The notes: generated from the letters alone by a model not told the origin. A stretch of DNA of 64,000 nucleotides from Plotosus lineatus (GCA_024760905.1 CM045745.1:17432782-17496781), one strand, 5' to 3'; counted from the stretch's first letter, positions 1 through 11,236 are shown. Made by a program: numbers and translations.

Positions 1-2700
1 TACGTTCATTTTCAATTTACGTTCGGCCATCCGGAACCAAACAAAAACGTAAGGTGGGGAGCGTCTGTATAGAAAATAAAAGTACCTTGGTAAAGGATGC
101 CCATGTGGTTGTTGAGGGTCCAGAGGTCGTAGAGAGCACACAACCTCCTCAGGACTGATCGTACACCAGGTTCAGTTTAGTCGTCTCTTGTCATATCATG
201 GAAGCGCTGCAGAACTGTGTGCTCGATGTAGGTTATCACTAATGAGCGACACTAATACACCTTCATACAGGCAAAAATAAAGAGAGATCAGCAACATATC
301 CAACAAAATCACATTTCAATCTTCAAACCACAGCTATCAGGATGAACAGATTCATCTGTAAATGTAATGTACTGAGGATCAGCCCTCTGAGAACTGAGTG
401 AAAAGAGCATGTTCAGGCTGAAACCTAAGATCAGCTGCTAATGTCACACATCACACACTGGGTCTGGGTGAGGTACTGCCGGTTCATAATTTTATTTCGC
501 CCTACTTTTGTGAAAAAAAAAACATCATATTGAGGTCATTTGGTGTGAAGTGTCTTGTTTTGCAGACAGCGAGTCTGACATAAGAAAAGCAGAAAGGAGG
601 AGGAGGTTGAGGAGGTGGGTGTGGAGTAACATGTGGAATTAGGCACACACTGGGTGGAGCGGGAGACCATCCAGATATTTTAAACTCTTTGTAATTATGT
701 CATACATTCATGCGGGCCCTTACCGAACTTACTACACAAGCAGTACTCTAAAACCTAGACTCAGGGCACGCCCGATATCTGAATGTGTTGTTGTTGTTAT
801 GGTAACACGAGGGTTTAATTTACTCCATGACAGATGCAGATATGCACTACTTTATCTTCCAAAATGTGCAAACAGTTTTGTATAATGCAATGAGACCTTG
901 TGGAATGTTGCTCTATTATATTCACCAGTGATGAAGAAATGACTCTGAAATGTGTTTTAAAAGCTCTACAGGGCATAAAATAAAATAAATCTGTAAATGG
1001 AATCTATAAAAGGTACAAATTGAACACATTAAGTTAAACATCATGTTTGATATTTTATGGAAATAAACGTCTGATAGATCTGGATGAACTTCACACTCTT
1101 TATACCACCTGAGAGTTCTGAGGTTCTCTTGAGTTTGGAGTCTGATCTCAATATAATATACACACACTGACACTCACATGTCTTTCGGGGATGGGGTGGG
1201 GGGGACGGGGGAACACGACAACTGATTATATTTACATCATTTTATTAAAAATATGATTGAAAGTGTAACCTGGCTATTGTTGCGTGATTCAAAGTTTCCC
1301 AGTCCCAGAGCTCTCTGCTCACTCAGCTTCCTGTGACTCTCATTCAGCAGGAAACACCAGCCACTTATATGCTGCCAGAGGCACTGGACCATGGGAATAA
1401 AGTATAAAGGAAATCATTCACAAAAATCATTTCAATTTAAATAGAAATTACTGCTTTAAATACACTCTACATTTTTCTCATAAACCGATGTTGGAAACAT
1501 GTCATGATTGTACAGTTGCTCTGGATTTGATCAGATTTTTGGCATATAATTCCCTACATGAACAAACTCGCATACACCCATCAGGCATCTGGAACTACAA
1601 CAATATTCTAATCTTACATCTTAATAGAATGTGAAGGAGGGAACGCTGATAAACAGAAAAAACAAAAAACACTTAAAGAAAAACAGAGACTCAAACCATC
1701 CTGCCGTAAATCCATCAAGTTCCCACCACTGTTCTTTTCACAGATTTATTTAAACACTGTGTTATAAAGTATGTTTGGAAACAATGGAAATTTCATATTT
1801 TTAATATCCAGAACTGTTTCACATGCTGAAGAACAGGCTACGATATAAGACGCCTGAAAGAGAGAACCATATGTGATACTACAACAGCTTTCAGAAGGAA
1901 ACGGGACTGTTTGGTTTTGATATTTGGACGATAATGAGACCTGCAGGTTTGATCTTTTCTATAAAAGCACTGCTCCAATGCTACGTCTGCAATGTTATTA
2001 TTTTCAGCTATCAGCCAAACTGCATTGAGAATCTAAAATAAGCAGATAAACAGATATGTGGAAGGTTCTGAATAAATCGTGAATTACACTGGTGTGTGGT
2101 TTCCAGTATGGTAAGTGGTGAGATTAAATAATACAGTACTGATACACTCGATAGCATGGCGTTAGCATTGCTAATGTTAATTTAGCATCCCCCCCTGCCC
2201 CCAACACACACACACAGTGTTCATGTGACATACTGAGTGTTTTGCACAGTAAGTGTTGTAGCTGACCAATCAAAACCCTTTTCCTCTGAACCCAGTTGCC
2301 AGGTAACAGCCGGTCAAGTCATGAGCAGTGGAATGAAGTCTGTAAAAAAGTGCAGATGTGTGGCAGATGTGCAGTGGAGGCCTCTGTGAAGCACGAGAAG
2401 CTCCAGAGCAGAGAAACTTATTCTGATGAAACATGCAACTCGACACCTGGATTGTTTTTAAAATGTTTTATCTGTGTAGCTCTCACGCAGATTTTTCGAT
2501 AATAAGTAGTTTAGTCACCTCAACTACTTTGTTAGAAGCCAGGGGATCAATGTGCACGAAAATATCATTGTTTTCTTTCTTCTGGTTAGATAAGTAAATT
2601 AGCTTATTGTGGGCGTCCCTGTACAAAAATGTTCACCTGAAGGATGAACTTTAATTGTTTAGTTATTTGGGGGAAAAGTTCTCCAGTGTGATTACTACAC
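1..2700. other. Left flank, no complete gene recognised
   Basis: AT-rich non-coding sequence. I see no long coding frame or tRNA-like head here. On the - strand a possible short 3'-terminal exon lies at 1340-1371: an AG acceptor followed by about ten codons and a stop, in the phase needed to follow the exon at 2706-2819. It is too short to support on its own. A GC-skewed stretch of G runs lies near 1190-1210. Confidence 0.4.
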
Positions 2701-2705
2701 TCTAC

Positions 2706-2819
2706 CTGCTGAGTCCATGCAATCCTGCACTGAGGCAGCTGAGAACCTGCTTTCCAAAATTCTTTTCCAGTCATCCAGGAAGTTCACCGTCTCCAGAGGA
2801 GACTCAATTCTTCCTATAC
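2706..2819 (-). CDS. Internal exon of an unidentified gene (exon U2)
   Basis: On the - strand a 40-nt pyrimidine tract ending in CTAG precedes a 114-nt open segment that ends at CAG|GTAGAG. It starts and ends in phase 1. It encodes about 38 residues including VNFLDDWKRILESRF and VQDCMDSAG, an amphipathic, helix-like stretch with one cysteine. The frame continues exactly from the neighbouring upstream exon at 2949-3071 across a 129-bp intron. I do not recognise the family. The spacing of helix-like segments and single cysteines resembles short-chain helical cytokines, but this is only an impression. The rest of the gene was not found. Confidence 0.45.
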
Positions 2820-2948
2820 CTAGAATAGAAAGAAGGAGGGAGAGAGGAAGGGAGGAGGAGAGGTAATCATATATAATACATTTCACATTAACTAATACTG
2901 TTTAGTCTCTAAACTGTCAGATAAAATGTTTTCCATCGAAGGAAAGAC

Positions 2949-3071
2949 CTTGCTGCTGGTGCTGGAAAAGGTTAAGCAGGTAACTGCTCGTCTGTTGCAG
3001 AAGGACGTTGCTGTCCCCCTCATGTGTGCAGTTCGGGTCATTGTCACCACGGAAGTCTCGGAGTCGGTTCA
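2949..3071 (-). CDS. Internal exon of an unidentified gene (exon U1)
   Basis: A strong - strand acceptor (TTCATTTCCTAG) opens a 123-nt segment ending at CAAG|GTCTTT. That donor is a weak match beyond GT. The reading frame encodes about 41 residues with VNRLRDFRGDNDPNCTHEG and LLQQTSSYLLNLF, including an N-C-T glycosylation sequon. That is consistent with, but does not prove, an extracellular protein. Phase 1 at both ends allows it to splice in frame to the segment at 2706-2819. Upstream exons, which would lie at higher coordinates, were not identified. Alternative: a chance open frame, although two consecutive phase-matched segments with strong acceptors argue against that. Confidence 0.45.
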
Positions 3072-3457
3072 CTAGGAAATGAACACAAGAAAAAATTTTC
3101 TCAAAACAAACTGAGCTGATGGTCCACCGATCCAACAACCAATCAAAATCCCCCAGACTGACTCCAATAAATTCACTCTGTAATCTTATGGCACAGAGTA
3201 TCTGATGACCTCTTCCCCCTTAATAACATTACATTTGGATTTGGTTCGTTATCCATGCATAGTGAACAGCTCCTTAAAAATACGACCCTGTTCACTAAAT
3301 ACTAATGGGTAAATTTTTCAATAATAAAATGCGAAGTAATTCTGCAGTAACTGTTAGGCTGCTTTTAGTTCTTAATAGAACAAACAAAACCTGGATTGAT
3401 ATCAGTTCAATATTTCACTTTGATGCATACATCACTTTGAACACAGAGAAAATAAGT

Positions 3458-3703
3458 CTTCTTCTTTTCCTTTCGGCTTTTCCCTTCAGGGGTCGCCACA
3501 GCGAATCATCTGCCTCCATCTCACCCTATCCTTTGCATCTTCTTCTCTTACACCAACAACCTTCATGTCCTCCTTCACCACATCCATGAATCGTCTCTTT
3601 GGTCTTCCTCTTGGCCTTTTGCCTGGTAGTTCCAGCCTCAGCATCCTACTACCAATATACTCACTATCCCTCCTCTGTACATGTCCAAACCATCTCAATC
3701 TAA
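3458..3703 (-). mobile_element. 5'-truncated LINE, 3' end (copy 1)
   Basis: The - strand encodes the C-terminal end of a non-LTR retrotransposon protein ([33 protein letters not shown]), stopping at MIRCGDP just before a short tail rich in AAAAG. Flanking direct repeats AACACAGAGAAAATAAGT (3440-3457) and AACACAGAGAAAAAAAGT (3704-3721) are a near-perfect target-site duplication. A longer copy of the same family lies at 45787-46350. The stop codon almost at the 3' end is RTE-like, but the clade is an inference. Confidence 0.75.
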
Positions 3704-3721
3704 AACACAGAGAAAAAAAGT

Positions 3722-5492
3722 AATTTGATGAATCGTTCTAATCTGTGAGAGAAAATAAAAGATCCAAAATATTTGTAGTAGTCTGACAGAAATGTGACTA
3801 ATCGGAAAGTCTTAAACTAAAAAATTTGTCACTTGATCTGCGCTTGTGTATCTGTCTTTCACTGCTTTTATTCATCAACATACCAGTCTGAAACGCCACA
3901 AAATTCATATAATAGGATTTGGAGATCCGGCCGAAGCATAAAAATGCAGCCATTTATAGTAAAAGTCACCACTGCTGCAATGAAATCAATTTCTTCAACA
4001 AATATTTACACAGTTCTCTCCAGATTGTGCCTTATAATTGATAAAGTTCATCCCTACACACCCCCCTTAAATATACAAACAAACAGACGAATAAATTATG
4101 ACCCACAGTTTAAAAAACTTTAATTTAAAAGTTTTTAGGTAGTGCCCAAAAGTAGAGATCCTGATCATTGAGGTTGTGTTTCACCTCCTTTCTTTTTAGT
4201 AGCTGATTTCTACTTTTGTTTGTATCACTAGTCCTATCAGCTTAGGAAATTGTTTACCAAATTTTTGTTCTGTCAAGTTTCTGATTTTAGCGTTTACTCT
4301 ACCAATATTTATTTGGTTTGTTTGTCTGCCTAAGTTTAATTGTGATTCTATTTTCTATGTAGGTTCTATTTTTTTTTTTTTTTTTTTTTGGGGGTGTATT
4401 AATATTAAATCTGCTTTTTAGTTGTTGTTTTTTTTTCAAATTGATGCCTGTCATCACCCAAGTGATACATAACAGCGAAACAGCATCAACTCAGCACCAA
4501 GGCATTCTTCCGTGCTTTTCTATGGTGGGCACACGTGGACATGCGGCCGCCATGCAAGCCATTTTATATGATTATAGTTTTATTCAGACCCAATCAGTGG
4601 AGAATGAACCAGAGCTCATGTATGTTGTACAGAGCAGTTTTTCTCTAAATACTTTAAGTTCAGTTAAAACGATATGATAACTCTGTTCTTGTCTCTCCTC
4701 AAATCTGTTTTACAATCTTCAGAATTTGTTATAATTTTGCAAAGTTTGAGCATTTTTTGGTGGTGGGGAGGGAATTCCCCCCTCATTTTCTTCATTATTT
4801 GTCGTATCCAATTTCCACCCATCATTTTGCCTACCCTATTATACAACCACAATCAATCAAAGAAGGGCAAAAGCATGCACACACACCCCTCACCCCCAAT
4901 GCTCACCAGTTTCAGCTTTTTGAACTGGGGACAGTTTAACACACTCAGAGGGAAAGCATTATCCGGCCCCTCGTACGAATGAGCTCACAGACACCTATGA
5001 TTGGCTGGCGATCGCTGTGAGTGACAGGGAAGTGAGCTTATCACTCCCACCCCGAGAGCTTAGTCGATTAGCCCCCATGGACTCCTCGGCACAGATGGCT
5101 GTGGCATTAACACAAATTCAAACTTGCCATCTCTGGGTTAATTGTCATGCACCTTTTCGATGTACCCCTCATGAGAAAGTTTGACCAATTCTAAGTGTAT
5201 TAAGGCTGTATGAATTCTCAGATTCCAGGAAAATAACAAAGATAATGAAAATTATCACTGCAGCAAAATAACTTTTTTGGAATTTTATTAATATGAAAGT
5301 ATTTTTTTTATATTAGTATGGTAGTACTACGTGCTTTTGCAGTGAGAATTTTATTTTCTTGGTTATTTTGTTGATTCAAAATGATTTTGTTGATATCACG
5401 GTGGTTCTTTATAACTATAAATATATATACAACTATATAACTATGGTTCTTATATGTGTGGATATAACTATGGATATGGATATGGATATAAC
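3722..5492. other. Non-coding stretch with poly-T and old repeat-like sequence
   Basis: No gene was recognised. A T run of about 20 lies near 4371-4389, followed by G. The part from about 4440 to 5150 has the feel of a degenerate dispersed repeat (mixed CpG-containing and low-complexity text), but I could not assign it. Confidence 0.35.
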
Positions 5493-5510
5493 TATGGTTC
5501 TTTATGGAGG

Positions 5511-5841
5511 GGGCAGTGGTGGTCTAGTGGATAGGGTGCTGGATCGCTGATCCTAAGGTTGGGGGTTCGAGTCCCCACAAGGTTGTCACTGTCCCCCCAG
5601 TGCAGCTAACTGGGTTATCAAAGGCGGGCCATGTCTGTCACTGTCTATGGTGAGAGGCATGTAAAAGAACCGTTGCAACATTCGTAAAGAGTAGCTGCAA
5701 AGTCGTCAGCGTATTTCTGTCCCTTGCTAAAGGGTTGTGACAGGAAGGGCATCCGATGCCATGCCAAATCAAATGTGTGTATCAGATGATTCGCAGTGGT
5801 GACTCTTGAGAATGGGAAAAAGCCAAAAAGAAAATCAGAAG
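5511..5841 (+). mobile_element. Family-1 SINE, tail A
   Basis: A tRNA-derived head has a box A-like TGGTCTAGTGG and a box B GGTTCGAGTCC. The common family-1 body follows (GTGCAGCTAACTGGGTTATC, then GTAAAAGAACCGTTGC), ending in the LINE-type tail A (GATTCGCAGTGGTGACTC... AAAAAG). Imperfect direct repeats flank it: ATGGTTCTTTATGGA on the left and ATGGTGCTTTATGGGA on the right. This copy defines the orientation used for the other family-1 entries. Confidence 0.85.
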
Positions 5842-6510
5842 AATTATGGTGCTTTATGGGATTATTGGAATAATGAAACCAAGACTGAAAGGAATCTTCC
5901 CAGTATCACTCTGTGCTGCAGACACTGAGTGGAAGTGACAACACAAACTATCACGTTACAAATACATTTTTTGTTTGGTTTGTTCAAAAGTGAAACTGGA
6001 ATAAATATTCAATTGATTTTAAATCTTATGTAACGTCACATAGAAATAATTGTATAGAGTTCTTTTACAATTTTTTATGATTGTAGTTCAAACAGATCTT
6101 TGTTTGGACTGGTGCTCTGGTACTGGTAGTTATTATTGTACACTGTATTGTGCTGACCTTGAAGGGTCATGTATTAACCCTGGGGGGGTCACATCTCCGG
6201 TTTTGTGCAGAAGATTTTCTCGAGGATTCTCAAATAGTGGGAAACTGAAAAACTGTACAGTACAAACCATCAAAACATTTACCAAAACATAAACAAACAG
6301 ACAAAAAAAAACATTTTAACAGAATGCAGTGTGTAAGATAATTTTACCTTAATCACACTGCCATCTAGTGGCAGTTCATAAAAACACACTCATATCACTC
6401 AGAACATTTACCCATGATCCAGTTCGTTTTGGCCCAACTTCTTTTCGATGTCCCCAACCATTACCCCCGGCACTGCTAGTAATGTTTTCGGCTCTCGAAT
6501 CTGCAATTAA

Positions 6511-6725
6511 TACAGTGCTTCTCAAATAGTGGGGCGCGCCCCCCCTTGGGGGGGGGGGGTGACGTTGGTGGGGCGCTCGTATGACCCTGGGGAACATGCT
6601 TTTCTGGAATTGTGTACGAAAATTAAGTGTAATTGCACCTCCACTCCAGTAGTTGGCAGCGGCGCTCTCATTGTCGCGCTATGGTGTTGCGGTTTTCTCA
6701 CGAGCAACCATGAAGTACAGTAAAC
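6511..6725 (+). mobile_element. hAT-type transposon end fragment
   Basis: The sequence CAGTGCTTCTCAAATAGTGG followed by a GC-rich C7/G12 inverted stretch has the form of a vertebrate hAT terminal inverted repeat and subterminal hairpin. I did not find the matching right terminus, so the downstream boundary is arbitrary and the copy is probably truncated. Confidence 0.45.
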
Positions 6726-7158
6726 AAACCCCCCAAGAAACAACACTGGAAATTTTCTAACAGGAACGAAGAGAAAGGTGGAGAGAGACGGAGATATTAA
6801 GACATAAATAAGTTGAATGAGTTTAAATAAGGATATATTTTTTATTTCAGGCACATTCATGCACTTTAAATCTTTTCTGTTGCAGATAAAAAAAACGATG
6901 TTAATGAAGTTTTTCTTTATTGTAAGTGGAACTATACGTATTTCTTTTTTTCTTTTCTTTTTTTTTTTTTTTAATGATAAAGGATTTAGAATTTTTAATC
7001 GCCATTTGTGCTTTTACACACATAGGAGTTCTTGAGCTGTTGTTCAAAGTGTCAAGTTAAAAAGCAGAAAAGGCTCAAATCAACAACACATAAACTGCTA
7101 TAAAATAAATACATAAAAATTCTGTATTTAAAAGGACCTTACACAGACCCAGTAAACA

Positions 7159-7159
<1 letters not shown>

Positions 7160-7209
<50 letters not shown>
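7160..7209. repeat. (AAT)n microsatellite
   Basis: About 16 tandem ATA/AAT units. AT-rich ladder-like sequence (TATTATATTA) follows to about 7290. Confidence 0.9.
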
Positions 7210-7213
<4 letters not shown>

Positions 7214-7489
7214 CTAAATAAATCAATATATAACAGCAATAAATGAAGTTGCACTATATTATATTATATTACATTATATTATATTGTATTGCACTATGCC
7301 CATTGTTTTGTTTGTGGAAAAAATGAATAGTTCTCTGGGTAAACAAAATGGCTGCAACTTCAAAGATAGATGTTCCACATTCTCAGAGCAGGGTTTAGAG
7401 AAAAGCTACAGTCACTACACCAGGTTTATTTAACAAGGACCGCCGTTCTTCCGCCGTGGTTCTTGTTGCTATCCACTGCACTCTGGTCC

Positions 7490-7640
7490 TCTCTGAAGGC
7501 CGTGTAGCCGTCTGGTGTAGTCGTCTACTCTCCTCGAGCCATGTTTCACAGAAACACAGCATGGAGCAGTCCTGTAGATCCCTCTGCGCTGCAATCCAAG
7601 CATGAAGCTCGTCCATCTTGTTTCACAGAGACTGAACATT
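7490..7640 (-). mobile_element. LINE endonuclease fragment
   Basis: The - strand encodes MDELHAWIAAQRDLQDC followed by CFCETWLEE. The E-T-W-L motif and spacing are typical of the apurinic endonuclease domain of vertebrate LINE ORF2 proteins. The frame then degenerates. It is a relic, with no matching reverse transcriptase attached. Confidence 0.5.
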
Positions 7641-7689
7641 TTCAAGCAGTATGACCGGGAGTGCTAACCTTCCATTGCTATGCCGTGCT

Positions 7690-7959
7690 GCTCCTCCACA
7701 TTGAGTGGAACCAATTGAGGTGGCTCGGGCATCTGGTTAAAATGCCTCCAAAAAGCCTCCCTGGTGTGGTGTTCCAGGCATATCCAGCCTGGAAGAGACC
7801 CTAGGATCAACCCAGAACACACTGGGGCGATTATGTCTCTCGGCTGGTCTGGGAACGCCTTGGTGTCCGCTTGAAAGAGCTGGAGGAAGTAGCTGTGGAG
7901 AGGGACGTCTGGTCGACTCCTGCCACCACAACCTGACCCCACATTAAGCGGAAGAAGCA

Positions 7960-7991
<32 letters not shown>
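7690..7991 (+). mobile_element. LINE 3' end with (GAT)n tail
   Basis: The + strand carries a broken C-terminal LINE coding region that can be read as LRWLGHLVKMPP, then RLVWERLGV and LKELEEVAVERDVW. It ends in a run of about ten GAT units (7961-7991), which is the usual simple-repeat 3' tail of this family. The same 3' end recurs as a short fragment at 53735-53850. The more 5' reverse transcriptase part at 62283-64000 probably belongs to the same or a close family. Confidence 0.7.
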
Positions 7992-7992
<1 letters not shown>

Positions 7993-8059
7993 ATACATAA
8001 ATATATATATATTAGTGCAAAATTTCATTTATTTCAGTAATTAATTTCAAATTGTGAAA

Positions 8060-8590
8060 CTTCATTCATTCATTTTCTGAATTATTTTATCCTAATTTGG
8101 GTCGCGGGGCGGCAGGTGCCCAGTCTAGCCAACTCTGGGTGAGGGAAAAGTACACTCTGGACCAGGGGTCACCAACCTTTTTGAAACTGAGAGCTACTTC
8201 TTGGGTACCAATTAATGCGAAGGGCTACCAGGACGATACACACTTCTGCAATAACTAATTTGCTCAATTTACAGTAGCTATAATTTTATGTTATTATTAA
8301 TAATTAATTACAGTATATTCATCTATGTGAAGATATTGATTTGATTAAAAAAATAGCAAAAAAATTAGATGCAGCTCAATGGAGAGTGGCACTATAGAGC
8401 CATGGGCCTGTTCTAAAAATAGTAGTGAACAGGTCCGCGGGCACCTCATGTTGATCTTGCGGGCGACCTGGTGCCCGTGGGCATTATGTTGGTGACCCCT
8501 GCTCTGGACAGTTCACCAGGTCATTGCAGGGCAGAAACATGCCGATGGCTATATACCCTACTCTTGATGAAAATCGGCGGATATGTTTCA
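8060..8590 (-). mobile_element. Family-1 SINE (tail B) split by a hAT insertion
   Basis: Tail B of the SINE, in reverse orientation, begins at about 8065 (CATTCATTTTCTGAATTATT) and breaks at 8162. It resumes at 8510 (AGTTCACCAGGTCATTGCAG) through the body up to about 8590. The 339-bp hAT element at 8163-8501 sits in the gap. The tRNA-like head is missing, so this copy is truncated. Confidence 0.7.
8163..8501. mobile_element. Non-autonomous hAT element nested in a SINE
   Basis: Termini CAGGGGTCACCAACC and GTTGGTGACCCCTG are inverted repeats, and the element is flanked by a perfect 8-bp duplication CTCTGGAC (8155-8162 and 8502-8509). Eight-base duplications and CAG...CTG ends are the hAT signature. 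Its 339 bp hold no transposase frame. Confidence 0.9.
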
Positions 8591-8751
8591 GTTGTTTATT
8601 TATTTTCATTTTAATGATTATAATTGACAGATGAAAATCCAAAATCCAGTATCCAGGTCAAAACTTTCTGAAAATATCTTGGGGGGGAAAAGGACACCAA
8701 AACCGAGATGCTGTCATGAATAATTATTAAGAATATCATTTCTGTAATCGC

Positions 8752-8870
8752 TTAATAGTAATTAGGGATCCCAGCCGACTCCGAGCGAGGGCAGAGTACA
8801 CCCTGGACAGCTCGCCAGACCATTGCAGGGCCAAGACTCACACCTAAGGGAGATTTGAAACTATTATATA
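8752..8870 (-). mobile_element. SINE/LINE tail-B fragment
   Basis: Reverse-oriented tail B text (CGCTTAATAGTAATTAGGG, then GTACACCCTGGACAGCTCGC) is followed by a short piece of body. It is a truncated relic. Confidence 0.6.
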
Positions 8871-9059
8871 TACTATATAAAATTTTTAATGGGATGGTTT
8901 CTTTCAAAGCATTTTTGTGTGTGGCTGGTGTCATTTTAAGCAGTTGGCTTAGCATTATAAGGCAACTTTAAATTAACCCATTGCTGCAGAATCCCAAATT
9001 TCATCTTGTATCTTTCAAATTAAAAAAGTACGAGTTAAACTGTTTTGACAAGTATTGTG

Positions 9060-9135
9060 GCCCAGCTGCTATTGTGGTGTTGTAGTTAGCATGTCTGCCT
9101 CATAGCAAGATGATCCTGGGTTTGAATCAAGGACT
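9060..9135 (+). mobile_element. Family-2 SINE head fragment
   Basis: TGGTGTTGTAGTTAGCATG followed by CTGCCTCATAGCAAGATG and TCCTGGGTTTGAATC matches the tRNA-like head of the family-2 (Mermaid-like) SINEs elsewhere in the window. The remainder may be the separate piece at 9470-9715. Confidence 0.5.
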
Positions 9136-9469
9136 TCCATGCCCATACAATTCACTTACAATTCTTGGTAGATAGTTTTTCCTGAGGTCCCTTATTCTGA
9201 TTTATACTGTTTTAGCAACATCAGTGGCTTTGATCTGATAGCCAGTGGTTTCTTTTGGTATGGTTGCAACTGTTGCATCACCATGTACACTTCAGCTGCA
9301 TGAAGCTCTGGAAAACAAAGGGGGCAACCTTTCAGTCACAAGAAATGGCAATAGCACGTCTTCACCAGAGGGAGGCGATGAGATCTTGTTTAAATTACAG
9401 TACTACTGTACCCAGGCATTCTAGTTTTAACCATCGACTGTGTGTGTACAATTAACAGTTTTCAGGATA

Positions 9470-9715
9470 AAATTCTCCACCTGATTGCACGAGTTTTCTC
9501 TGGGTACAGCAGTTTCCTCTCTAAGTTCAAAGACATGCACATTAGGCTCATTGGATCTTCCAAATTGCCCCTAGGTGTGAATGTGAATGGCTGCTTGGGG
9601 ACCTGAGATGGTCTGGCAAACTGGTCAGAGTATACCCCACCTTCACACACTATCAGCTGAGATAGGCCCAAGCATTCCTGTGACCCGAGAACGATTAAAT
9701 GGTTCGATAAGTAAC
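9470..9715 (+). mobile_element. Family-2 SINE body and tail
   Basis: Matches the body and tail of the intact copy at 10198-10535 (for example AAGACATGCACATTAGGC, CAAATTGCCCCTAGGTGTG and GCTGAGATAGGCCCAAGC). The head is missing here, or displaced to 9060. Confidence 0.6.
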
Positions 9716-9744
9716 TGAGGAGTGAGTTCAAACATGTAGGAGCT

Positions 9745-9859
9745 TAGCGCACCTAACTCAGCTTTATCCTACTAAGGTCATGGGGAGGCTGAAGCCTATC
9801 TCAGCTCAGCTTTGGGCAAAGGTAGAGTATGTCCTGATCAGCTCACCAGTCCATCACAG

Positions 9860-9934
<75 letters not shown>

Positions 9935-10085
9935 ACAAAACCATGTACACGCACACTCACAGCTAGCTGCAACCTGAAGCAGTCAAGTGTCCTAATGTGT
10001 ATGTCTTTGGACGATGGAAGGAAACCAAAGCACTCAGAGGAAACCCACACCAGCATGGGAAGAACATGAAAACTCCACATAGCAA
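9745..10085 (-). mobile_element. Family-2 SINE with expanded (CA)n
   Basis: A reverse-oriented family-2 copy. Within it the short CA-rich part of the SINE has expanded into a (CA)n array at 9865-9930. This gives long artificial Thr-His or Cys-Val open frames that are not genes. Confidence 0.65.
9865..9930. repeat. (CA)n microsatellite
   Basis: About 33 uninterrupted AC dinucleotides inside a SINE. Confidence 0.95.
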
Positions 10086-10197
10086 CGTTTTCATTGATCC
10101 AGGAACTTAATAGTGTTAATTGTGGATGTGCTAACTACTATGCAAAGATGCCACCTAATAATAATACTGTAATTATAATCATAATAATAATAATAGG

Positions 10198-10535
10198 CCC
10201 ACACGATGGTGTACTGATTAGCACTTCCGCCTCACAGCAAGAAGGTCTTCGGTTCGATTCCCAGCTCGGGCATTTCTATGCAAAGTTTGCATGTTCTTTC
10301 CATGCTTGTGTGGGTCTTCTCTGGGTTCTCCGGTTTCCTCTCACAATCCAAAAAACCATGCACAGTAGGTAAATTTACTGTTCCAAATACCCCAAGGTGT
10401 AAATGGCTGTGTGAGTATTGGCCTTATGATGACCTGGTGAGCTGTTCAGGGTGCACCCCACCCTTGCCTGGAGTCGGCTGAGATGGGCGCCAGCCTCCCT
10501 GCAACCCTAATTAAGATTAAGCAATTAAAACAATG
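10198..10535 (+). mobile_element. Family-2 (Mermaid-like) SINE, near complete
   Basis: The tRNA-like head (GATGGTGTACTGATTAGCAC, CCTCACAGCAAGAAGGTC, GGTTCGATTCCCAG) is followed by the body (AAGTTTGCATGTTC, CTCCGGTTTCCTCTCACA). The L2-like tail B is GGGCGCCAGCCTCCCTGC then CCCTAATTAAGATTAAGC. It serves as the reference copy for this family in the window. Confidence 0.8.
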
Positions 10536-10539
10536 AATG

Positions 10540-10586
<47 letters not shown>
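10540..10586. repeat. (AAT)n microsatellite
   Basis: Tandem TAA/AAT units directly downstream of a SINE tail. Confidence 0.9.
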
Positions 10587-10599
10587 TTTTATAAAGGAA

Positions 10600-10905
10600 G
10601 TGTTGCACCAGTGGTAAGGTGCTGAATTATTGATCCCAAGGTTGGGGGTTCAAGCCCCACTGTTTGCAGTTGTCACTGCTGTCCCCCAGTCTCCAGTGCA
10701 GCTAATTGTATATGTCAATAAATAATCATAAATGTAAATAATCAAAGGCCAGCCATGTCTTTCACTGTCTGTGGTGATGTTCAAGAGTAGGCTGCGTAGA
10801 CTTCATAGTCTTTCTGCCCTGCGATGGTCTGGCGAGCTGTCCAGGGTGTACTCTGCCCTAGGCTGAGTTAGGTTCAAGCCTCCCTGCGACTCTAATCGTT
10901 TCAGT
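10600..10905 (+). mobile_element. Family-1 SINE, tail B
   Basis: A diverged tRNA-like head (box B GGTTCAAGCCCC) is followed by the family-1 body with a small insertion, joined to tail B (CTGCGATGGTCTGGCGAGCT, then GTCCAGGGTGTACTCTGC). It ends about 150 bp upstream of the CpG-rich tdrd7 promoter region. Confidence 0.75.
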
Positions 10906-10989
10906 AAATGTGTGGCTGTGATGTGTGTTGTCTTTGATAGAGATTTGTTTTGGTTTCGACAGGTTCACCTGGATGACTGGTACACGCAT

Positions 10990-11143
10990 GCGCATTAACA
11001 CAATTAACAGACGACGCTGCCTTATTGACCAATCACGTCCCTGTATCCCTGCGGGGTGAGTGCCGGGTGACAGAGGGGACTGGAGCGGCGCGCGCCGCGC
11101 TCTGACAGCTTTACAGGGTTCTCTCATTCATCTCCACAGCACG
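10990..11143 (+). promoter_or_regulatory. tdrd7: Probable tdrd7 promoter and non-coding first exon
   Basis: A local CpG-rich island (GGAGCGGCGCGCGCCGCGC at about 11081) precedes a good splice donor CACG|GTAAGG after 11143. The first coding exon starts with its ATG immediately at the splice acceptor (12906), so the 5' UTR must come from an upstream exon, and this is the best candidate. Joined, the start context is CACG-ATGG. The transcription start itself cannot be placed from sequence. Confidence 0.5.
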
Positions 11144-11236
11144 GTAAGGTCTTTATCACAACATTCCCACACACAACTTCGAATATTTGAACATTTAACT
11201 ATCGCAGTGTCCTCTAACTCGATTGAGAGAACGTTT

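Noticed and set aside
5511..5590. tRNA-like sequence with boxes A and B
   Set aside because: The same head is followed by SINE body and LINE tails in a dozen copies, and the cloverleaf 3' half and acceptor pairing are not preserved. These are SINE heads, not tRNA genes.
9780..10080. Long Thr-His and Cys-Val open frames on both strands
   Set aside because: They are translations of a (CA)n microsatellite inside a SINE. The same applies at 11616-11930, 17605-17991 and 19563-19778.
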